Assembly: GCA_032629725.1 (NCBI GenBank)
Contig: JAFEVB010000022.1
Span: forward strand, 1,798,001 to 1,862,000
DNA length: 64,000 bases
From: Gremmenia infestans
Lineage: Eukaryota > Ascomycota > Leotiomycetes > Helotiales > Hamatocanthoscyphaceae
Reading direction: 5' to 3'
In this document: in pieces, positions 56,403 through 64,000 of the stretch
Layout of the letters: each line of letters begins with the position of its first letter
Position numbering within the stretch: position 1 is the first letter of the stretch
The notes under the pieces: model-generated
The model's database searches: none
The model's input: the letters and a program-made list of their open reading frames with translations, nothing else
Told to the model about the DNA's origin: nothing
Position numbers and translations under genes: made by a program

Positions 56403-57772
56403 CGGTAACAGGTCTAATAGTTGTGCGCATTGTTGTATCCAAGCAGTATGTGAGGTAAGACACTTGCAAGTACGTATGTAATTAATGTATGTGTATAGAT
56501 ATAAATAAATATATATTGCAAATGTAATGTGGGTAGGGCTGTGGTGGAGGGGATGTGAGAGTTGGGGTTGAAAAGCCGTTGAAGGAGCCAGTCGGAACCG
56601 CGATGGTGGTTATATGATCTCCGCGTTATTAGAGGAGTGGGAGGATGTGGTGTGGTTTAGCCTGACCGCAGGAGAGAAAGAAGGCTTAGATGTTTCTGTT
56701 TCTATTGATAACTCGCTCTATGATACTCGTAGAAGGCAAGGCAAGGCAAGGTAAGGCTTGGACCGTATATTAGAACGTGCAACAGTGTCTAGCTATCTGC
56801 ATCTGCATCTGCATTTGCATTTGCATGTGGATAAATAGAAAGAAAGGGGGAAGAGAGGAAGAGGGCATCCGGATTAGAGGATTAGAGAAGTCGAGTAGAG
56901 GGGAGGAACATGAGAGGTGGAGTGGAGTTGAGTGGAGCATGCGGTAGGTAGTATGGTATGGTATTGGTGCGACAAGCGTCCGATTCGTGCAGTTCAGGGG
57001 CGTGCAAGTGTAGCTTCTAGGGCCCTTTCTCACTATCTCCGCCTGCTCACTCGTTATCTCTACTCGATTGAATCCCCAAGGAACCCCCTACAGATGATCT
57101 GCTGTCGATTAGGAAGGAGAGGGAAGGGAATGGAGACCAGGGAAGCGAATACATAATGTAATGTACCAGCACCAGCACCAGGGCCAGATATCTCTCGCGA
57201 TATCTTCATTGTTATGTACTGTAGCAACTTGGTCACTTTATAAAGGTTCATCTGACTCAGTAGTAGTATGCACGGGAGATAGTCATCCTGCCCCCCTCCC
57301 TATCTAGCTCGTCCCACCCCGCATCTTCGAGATTTCTACTTGTACGGAGAAGATCATGTTTTCCCACAGCAAGGACAGGACTGCGAAAATTGTCACCGGA
57401 ACAAGGCCGAACCCCAGCTTCTTGACATGAACATGGCTTACAACTGCTGATTCATTCCCCATGTGATTTGTTGAAAGAGGAAGAGATCGGATGAACTGAG
57501 GCGTAGATGTCTTGTTTCTCTGCATGGGGAAAGGTGGGAGGATTGGATGGAATCATGGAACAAGCTTTCACGTGTTGAAACACCCCTTTCTCTGCGCCCC
57601 GTTTCATTTAGTCCATTTCAGTCCATTCCTCGAATATGTCATTCATCTCATTTCAAATGTAAATAATATCTTGCTCACTCATATGCCATCGCCTATTTCT
57701 TCCTGGAAACGCCAATAATGCTATATATGTACCATAAATGATGTATGCCCCGGTCCTTTTCGTGCAAAATAA
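56403..57772. other. Long upstream region of the Ndt80-like gene
   Basis: About 1.4 kb, no supported gene. Near 56796-56828 there is a hexanucleotide repeat (atctgc/atttgc). Long promoters with leader sequence are usual for fungal master regulators. Confidence 0.5.
56796..56828. repeat. GCATCT/GCATTT hexanucleotide repeat
   Basis: Five to six tandem units (ctgcat ctgcat ttgcat ttgcat) lie in the presumed promoter of the Ndt80-like gene. Confidence 0.8.
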
Positions 57773-59460
57773 CTACCCACTAGAACATGCTACCGCAACC
57801 GCCGCTCCAAGAAGACTGCTCTCTTCCGCGTACATTAATTCTACGACTCCTCTCTTTGCGCCCGTCGCCTCAACCAACGCGTCGAGTTGCTCCTGGCATG
57901 TCGCCCTGAACCCCGGGTAGTTCTCGAGCACTGATCCGTTGTATGCTACCAGAGTATGTGAGGATTCGTCTGCAGGGATAGACTCGGCTTCATTGCGCAG
58001 TTGCCACAGCGCGTAGGTGCCGGCTGCGAGAATGCCACTTGCTCGGTAAGTGATATGCGACGAGATGAGGCGAATAGCTTGCATGTCCGCTTGTGTAGGC
58101 GGGTAGGATGTTGGGTGTCGAGAGAGAAATAATTGTCGCGCTGCGGAGAGCGATGTGCTTTGGTCGCTATGCCGTTTGTTAGTGCCAAGTCTTTTGCGTG
58201 TAAAGACGGCATATACTTACGATTCAATATGAGAAATAGTCTCAGTGTCCAAGGAGTATTGCTCTCTCAGACTGGGAGGTACGATGCCTCCAAACAGTCC
58301 TGCTGTCTGGATACCATCGACCAAAACCAAACGAACAATCTCTCCCAAGTACCCCCCACTGACGACATACTCCATCGGTTGAAAGTCGGGCATAGGATGA
58401 TTAGCCCTCAGTCTTTCGTCCCATTTCGTTTCCGGCAGGATGCCAGCGCCAAACATGGAGAGCTCTGTGTTGACGATGACATGTTTGGCTGCATCGTGCC
58501 AGCTATCAGGTCGAACGCCGAATTTGGGAGGAGAGAACATGTGTACTGGGAGATGCACAGCAGCGTTTACTCCAGTGCCCACAATGAGCGCAAAGCGGGT
58601 AGTCTGGTCCAGATATGCCTTGGAGAGCAGAGTTGCTGAAGAGTCATTGACGATAGCGTTCAATTGAACGTTAAGACCCTTCCTGGAGCATGAATCTTGA
58701 ATGATATCTCCAAGATCTTTTCCAAGAAGACCATGAGCTGCAAGAAAGCCTTTACCCATACCCAAGAGAAGTCCACTTCGAAGTGAGGTTTGCCTGAATT
58801 GTCAGCTGACTTGCTTAAATAAAGATGATGATATACATACTCAATTGGAAATGACCATGACATTCCCATGGATAGAGGAGCGCTGGACATATCATGGCCT
58901 TCATGCTGACCTGATAAAGTCTGTGAAATGCGCTCAGCCATCCAGTCGAAAAACAAAACACCCTTCAGCTGCCTCACAGCACCTGAGATTTTGTAAGAAT
59001 CTATTTTCAATATGGTGGTCTCCTGCCCGACACGTCCACGCCCGGAAAGCTCAATCAAAGCAACCCTAAAAGTGGATCCTCCAACATCGAGAGCGAGATA
59101 GGTCCCACATTCATCTCCAGTGGGAAGTTGATGGTTGTACGACGGGAGCATATTCATCGGATTGTCCAACAAACTCTCCCCAAATTGAGCCCTAAGCCCA
59201 TCAGACAAGGCCACCAGCCTCGACTTCTCCCTGGATTCTCCAAAAGCGGTCTCAACATTCGCTATGAATTCCGCATATATTTGCTTCTTCCCCCCACTAA
59301 TATCGCCATTCTGATCAACATTCTTGTTTTTGATAATCGAAGGCGCAATCCAGATATTTAGGATGGTTTGGAGGACAGACTTCGTCCTCAGCAAACTCCT
59401 GATAATGGCAGCGTAGAAGGCCTGTCGTACCTTGAGCATTGCAGCAATGAACGGCTGCAT
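57773..59460 (-). CDS. Atypical membrane-anchored hexokinase-like protein (XprF/HxkC-like)
   Basis: Exons 59460-58841, 58793-58221 and 58166-57773 give 528 aa. Hexokinase motifs occur in order: LDVGGSTFR (124-132, phosphate 1), MSWSFPIEQTS (substrate loop), the GKGF lysine (K221), VNDSSATLL with the catalytic-type aspartate D257, VGTGVNAAVHLP, NTELSMFG and VSGGYLGEIVRLVLVDG. Several positions differ from canonical enzymes, for example WSFPIEQ for FSYP and NAAV for NGAY. The N-terminus has a hydrophobic, basic helix (VRQAFYAAIIRSLL) that suggests membrane anchoring. In Aspergillus nidulans, HxkC/XprF is a hexokinase-like regulator of protease genes; a matching role here is inference. Whether it phosphorylates glucose cannot be read from sequence. 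An upstream Met at 59583 is possible. Confidence 0.85.
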
Positions 59461-61288
59461 GTCATTGAGCGTTGATACATATAGAAGAAATTTAAGTGTA
59501 GCGGCGCTGTGAGGCGGAGCTAATGTAGTATGATCGACGAGTACGGGTTGTTGCGTCAGGTTTCTTCTCCATAACCTTAGCATGCAGAAAAAGTTTATTG
59601 CTGTAGTAGTTGCATCGTGCCAGATTCCTGAAATTTAATGCAAGGTCGGGTAGGTGAAGGTACGGTGCCGTACCGTATGTTTCGTAATGTAATGGTTGAA
59701 AGAATGGAATGTCAGACAGCTGCGACCCGAGTCTAAGGAGGGAAGGTCGCGAGTAGTACGACGCGTGTTGGGGGAAACGGATTGGATGCGTTTCGAAGAG
59801 GCCAAGTAACATGTAAAGACGATAATAGATAAATAACGACTAGGAAGACTAGGTTCTGACGGGCATTGAGATGAGAAAGCTATTGCGCCATAGCGATTAC
59901 GGACTTTGATAGGGCGGGAGGAGGTTTTCAGCCCAACAGAGAGCGTAACATTGTTAGTAGTATTGAAAACAGCAGTAGCGTAGTTTTCATGTAAAGGAAA
60001 TGGAGGTGAAAGAAAGAACGCCTTTTACCTCTCCGTAAACCTTCTGCAAGTAAGTGTGGGTACGTTCCGCTGGCTCGGGCAATCTCTACTGGTCAGTTGG
60101 ACCAGAAATAGAGTGAGTGCATTTCCAAGTATAGGGACACCAAGGATAGGATAGGATAGCATCCTGTTGCTGCATTCCTGTCGGTCTTCCTTCCCCTGCA
60201 TTTAATGCTTGCTTGGGTTGTGTTGGTACGGCTTTTCTTGGTGTGGCTTTATACAATGCCATGCCTAGACTCTCGCACTTCACGATCAGTGAGCAGCAAA
60301 GCAATGAGAAGAAGAATAGGGATTAGCGGAATGAGAGCTGCCACCAGTTGCTGTACCATGCCATAGCTAGGGATACCTGGTCGGACTCGGTCGTTCTCTA
60401 CTCCGTAGGTACTTCTTCGTGGACCGTGGACCAGCTTGGTCCCTAGTCCAGCGCATGTTGAGATTCAGAGGTGTCGATTGAAAAGCAACGTTACAGCTGT
60501 TGGGAGTAACGAGTGACTTTGCTTTGCCATTCTGCCCCGGATGACTGCCGCTTATCTAAGTGGCACCCGCTAATGGCCGCCTCGTCTCTCCACTCCACTG
60601 CAACAACCAACGACCAGACTAGACCAGACCAGACCAAACCTTACAACGTTCTCGCGTCAGTCTCATACAGTACTGTACCGTATGAATCTCCATATCAAGA
60701 TGCCAAGACTCTCTCGGCCCTGACCCAATATCACTGCCACGACTGTTATACGGAATCGAGAGCTGGACAACTGTCTGGGAGACTCTCAATGGCCCATGGA
60801 GACTAGATTGCACTATACCACCAAGTATAACTGCTATAATTGCCCCGCAGACACGCCGCCCGCCATGATGGTTTCAAACACCATCAGCCTGCTGTCCCGA
60901 ATGTGCCGTAGCGTACGGCCAAGATTCAGTCGACAATGGGGGTGTTGTCGACAGTGACGTTCCATACTCTCCCTACTCTACCGAACCTACCGCACTCTCT
61001 TCAAACTTTTGGCCAACCTCCCCTCCTATGCTACTTGTGAATGGCAGACCCTGCCCAATGAAGCATGTCACATGTGGGTATGAATCTCCTGGTAGTGAAG
61101 ATCTGATGATTCATCGCAGCAACGTAAGGGAGTCCCGATTACTACGTCTCCTACTGTCAAATTTCTGATATTCTCTCTGCTTTTTCTGCTTCTTAATATA
61201 CATTTCTATCTGAAGAAACCTCAACATCCAGTAGATTCATCAATCCCTTCTAGAACCACTAATCCAGTAACTCTTCCAACCATCCAAT
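59461..61288. other. Divergent promoter region, hexokinase-like and deaminase genes
   Basis: About 1.8 kb between oppositely transcribed genes. It has a short agaccag/accagac repeat near 60615-60635 and a pyrimidine-rich leader before 61289. No gene is supported. Confidence 0.5.
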
Positions 61289-62490
61289 ATGAGGCTCATC
61301 ATCAGAGACGATCCGACGCAGGCGTCATCCTATATTGCCAAGTATATCATTGGTACGCCTTCTGCCCCGCATCTTGGCCCCCAAATATTAACATATATCT
61401 GCAGACAGAATTCAAGCCTTCAACCCAACAAAAGAACACCCCTTCGTCCTCGGCCTACCAACCGGCTCCTCTCCCGTGGGAATTTACAAAATTCTCGTCC
61501 AAAAATTCAAAGCCGGCGAAATTTCCTTTGAAAATGTCGTTACCTTCAACATGGTAAATATATCCTTCTTCCCCCCCTTCTCAGCCTCGCGCAGCCTTAC
61601 TAACAACATCAAAAGGACGAGTACATCGGCATCCCACGCGAGCACCCCGAAAGCTACCACACATTCATGTACAAACACTTCTTCTCGCACGTCAACGTTC
61701 ACCCCTCCAATATCCACATCCTGAATGGCAATGCCCCCGATCTAGAGGCAGAATGCGTGCAATACGAAGCGGCCATCAAAAAAGCCGGCGGCATTGATCT
61801 CTTCCTTGGTGGAATCGGTCCAGATGGCCATATTGCATTCAACGAGCCCGGCTCTTCCCTTGCATCGCGAACGAGAGTCAAGACGCTGGCGTACGATACA
61901 ATTATTGCAAACTCGCGGTTCTTCGACAACGATCTAGAGAAGGTGCCGAAAATGGCACTTACAGTTGGCGTACAAACTGTGCTAGAGGCGAGGGAAGTCG
62001 TGATTATCATCACAGGCGCCCATAAATCCCTTGCGCTCAAGAAATGTATCGAAGATGGCGTGAACCACATGTGGACACTATCGAGTCTACAACTACACCC
62101 TCACCCCATGATCGTAGTTGACGAAGACGCAACCCTGGAACTACAAGTGAAAACCGTCAAAGTAATTCATTCCCTCTCCAACATAAGATAATCCCCAAGC
62201 TAACGCGAAACCAGTATTTTAAATCCATCGAAGCAGTAGCTTCCTCCCAAGGCTTCGAACAAATCCTCCCCTCGAAAATCCGCACCGGTCCCCGCACAAC
62301 CGCGCTCAACTCTACATATAGCCCCTCGAAACCACCTACGCCAGCACCTATCAAGGACGAACCGAGCATCCAATCCCCGCAACCCGTTACCAGTACGTTG
62401 CTTGCGGCGCCTGCGACAGAGTATCCGGTACGTAGCCATACGCCAGAGTTAGTGCCGGATCGTATGGGCAGTCGCATTGCTGCTTTTTAG
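61289..62490 (+). CDS. Glucosamine-6-phosphate deaminase
   Basis: Exons 61289-61352, 61405-61553, 61616-62161 and 62215-62490 give 344 aa. It converts glucosamine-6-phosphate to fructose-6-phosphate and ammonia, the last step of N-acetylglucosamine use. The start MRLIIRDDPTQAS and FVLGLPTGSSPVGIY (phosphate loop) are family hallmarks. The catalytic residues fall at the same numbers as in the E. coli enzyme: D72 (DEYIGIP), then D141, H143 and E148 in GPDGHIAFNEPG. About 65-75 C-terminal residues are additional: Ser/Thr/Pro-rich, with IKDEP matching a sumoylation consensus. The final exon also depends on the fourth splice; reading through would end at SLSNIR. The cytosolic location is expected. 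Confidence 0.95.
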
Positions 62491-63426
62491 GGATGGATGG
62501 TGAATCATGGACTTGAAATGAGCCAGGAGGGAGGGCATGTGGGGGACAGATTGCGGGTGTTGGATGTGGGCCTAGGGAGACAAAGAGAGAACGGTGAAAT
62601 TGTAAAAACAAGACACGACAAAAATTATATACCAAATTTAAATTTAGCATGAAATTCATACATAAAAACCCACGCCCTCTCGTCCCCGCCATCCTGCTCC
62701 CCGCTCTTCCGTTTTAACTCATAACGTACCCTTCTTTTAAAGCTACTCGGCAAGTGCCAGCCCTCCCTCCCTCTACCTCCTTGAAGCTCCTACCTACCAC
62801 ACTTCTTCCCTACCTATGTAGGTATCAGGTAACGCAGGCATTCATCAGGCACCCACGAGTATATACCTAGGTACCTTAGTTAGCTCCTACCACAACTTCC
62901 TGAAATGCAATCACACCACACCTCAACTCAATTCCACATCGCAGACTTCCCTTCCCTTCCCACACCATAAGGCACCGTTTCGTCTCATTCCTCACGCCTG
63001 GCCTGGCCGCGCTCCTCCTTCCTGCGCCGCTTTACCCTCCCTCCCTCGTGACGGATGTATTCTCTCTTTTCAGTTTCAATGTTCTTCTGGATCTTCCACC
63101 TCAATTCCTCTTCTCTGCACCTTTCAGGCCCGCGGAAGTGCAGCTCGAGTGCAGCTGGTAGAGAAGTCTCTTGGGTGTGTTGACAATTTGTGTGTTATTT
63201 TGAAATCGGATTCGGATTCAGACTCGGAGGCTTGGAGATGGTGTGTTGGTTTCGCGATTTCTGTTTTTGTTTTTTGTGTTTGTTTGTTTTTTCTGGATTT
63301 GCGGTGCAATAGAAGTGTACTGCAATGGGAGTGATGCTGGGGAGATCTATTCTTCTTCAGAAGTTGAATCGTCTTCGCTGTCGGACTCTTAGTCTGTTCC
63401 TTCGAAATCGTTGTCCGGCAGATCTA
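62491..63426. other. Intergenic, convergent
   Basis: Between the deaminase and the edge gene. Pyrimidine-rich, with cctacc/ctaggta repeats near 62790-62880. No gene is supported. Confidence 0.5.
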
Positions 63427-64000
63427 TCAGAGAACAAAATCTGGGTCTATATAGTCGCGATACCAGGAGATGATTCTCTTCTTGAACTTCTGATGGATTC
63501 GGTCAGCACGATACGGGTGACCGATCATGAAATCGACTCCAGGAACTAGTGTGATTTTTTCCTCTTCTGGCCAGCATCCAGGTATGTTCTTTGAGAGGAA
63601 TGCTACATTTGCCGCTTTTATCGTGTATCGAATATCAATAGAATAATAAGAGTCATAAGGGTAATAAGAGTAAGAAGAGTAATACTCATGGCGCGGTGCT
63701 AATAATTCCGACCATAGTAAAATATATATTCGATGAACCACCGATTTCACTTCGTCTAGCGACATTTCTGTGAAGACTCCATTGCACAAGTTTGTTATAA
63801 ACTGCCGTTTAGCTTCCTGAGCTGTTTCGTGAATAATTTGACCATCGAGAAGGCCTGGGACGCCATAAAATGTCTCTTTGTCAAAGAAGTCGTCGATTTC
63901 CATGTCTCGCCAGCCAATTTCTCGAAAAACATCTTCTAAAAATGGCCGATATCCATTACGAATGGCATACCTCCCTAAACATGTATCGATATCGATATCA
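63427..64000 (-). CDS. 3' part of an unrecognised gene running off the window
   Basis: One open minus-strand frame extends from the window edge to a stop at 63427, about 190 codons, so the N-terminus is missing. The first internal Met is at 63903. The text includes LGRYAIRNGYRPFLED, IGWRDMEIDDFFDKETF, a Tyr-rich run (YYSSYSYYPYDSYYS) and a basic C-terminal segment KFKKRIISWYRDYI. I recognise no family. It has no signal peptide or membrane helix in the visible part. Codon use and length make a real gene likely. Confidence 0.55.
   Translation of the reverse strand, partial: DIDIDTCLGRYAIRNGYRPFLEDVFREIGWRDMEIDDFFDKETFYGVPGLLDGQIIHETAQEAKRQFITNLCNGVFTEMSLDEVKSVVHRIYILLWSELLAPRHEYYSSYSYYPYDSYYSIDIRYTIKAANVAFLSKNIPGCWPEEEKITLVPGVDFMIGHPYRADRIHQKFKKRIISWYRDYIDPDFVL

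Noticed and set aside
1..64000. tRNA, rRNA, CRISPR arrays or bacterial operons
   Set aside because: No tRNA A/B box pair, rRNA text or spaced direct-repeat array was found. Gene structure is clearly eukaryotic.

Overview
The window looks like nuclear DNA of a filamentous ascomycete (Pezizomycotina). Its genes carry many short introns (about 48-95 nt) with GTRNGT donors and CTAAC/CTGAC-like branch sites. It has Zn2Cys6 regulators, a Crh-type GH16 cell-wall enzyme, a HeLo-like pseudokinase and kinase-ankyrin genes, all typical of this group. Several gene remnants show CAG/CAA-to-TAG/TAA changes like those left by repeat-induced point mutation (RIP). The species cannot be named from the sequence alone.

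Layout. (1) 0.9-9.6 kb, minus: a nine-exon sacsin-like giant gene (about 2,734 aa) with two HSP90-type ATPase modules and a C-terminal BTB domain. (2) 10.2-21.1 kb: an accessory stretch. It holds a 728-bp hAT-like element with an 8-bp target duplication, and a degraded protein kinase-ankyrin gene on the minus strand. The kinase is split in a short intron, between the HRDLKPQ and NIFV motifs, by a 5.88-kb segment with 20-bp terminal inverted repeats and a TA duplication. Inside the segment are an ankyrin pseudogene and a secreted arylsulfotransferase-like gene. (3) 21.4-23.0 kb, plus: an intact HeLo-like/pseudokinase gene, head-to-head with the broken kinase. (4) 25.4-32.6 kb: Crh-type GH16 transglycosylase, a C2HC/Zn2Cys6 regulator, a complex I 20-kDa (PSST) subunit gene and a small conserved fungal protein. 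(5) 32.9-40.4 kb, minus: a large fungal-specific gene of unknown function that appears broken, and a GH2 beta-mannosidase. (6) 40.4-44.3 kb: a gene-poor, AT-rich gap with a 124-bp Stowaway-like element. (7) 44.3-53.8 kb, plus: two Zn2Cys6 regulators, a seven-helix membrane protein and a cytochrome P450. (8) 54.7-62.5 kb: an Ndt80/PhoG (VIB-1/XprG-like) regulator, an atypical membrane-anchored hexokinase (XprF/HxkC-like) and glucosamine-6-phosphate deaminase. (9) At the right edge, the 3' part of an unrecognised gene.

How the genes fit together. The most interesting context is the divergent kinase-ankyrin / HeLo-pseudokinase pair. It resembles the domain architectures of animal RIPK4/ANKK1 and MLKL, and suggests a fungal cell-death pair in which the upstream partner has been destroyed here. 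A second notable pairing is an Ndt80-family regulator beside a hexokinase-like gene. These are the two gene types known as xprG and xprF in Aspergillus nidulans, where both act in the carbon-starvation protease response. Glucosamine-6-phosphate deaminase nearby fits amino-sugar use under the same conditions. Homology calls come from recognised motifs, not from searches. Exon borders were set by eye from splice signals and reading-frame continuity.
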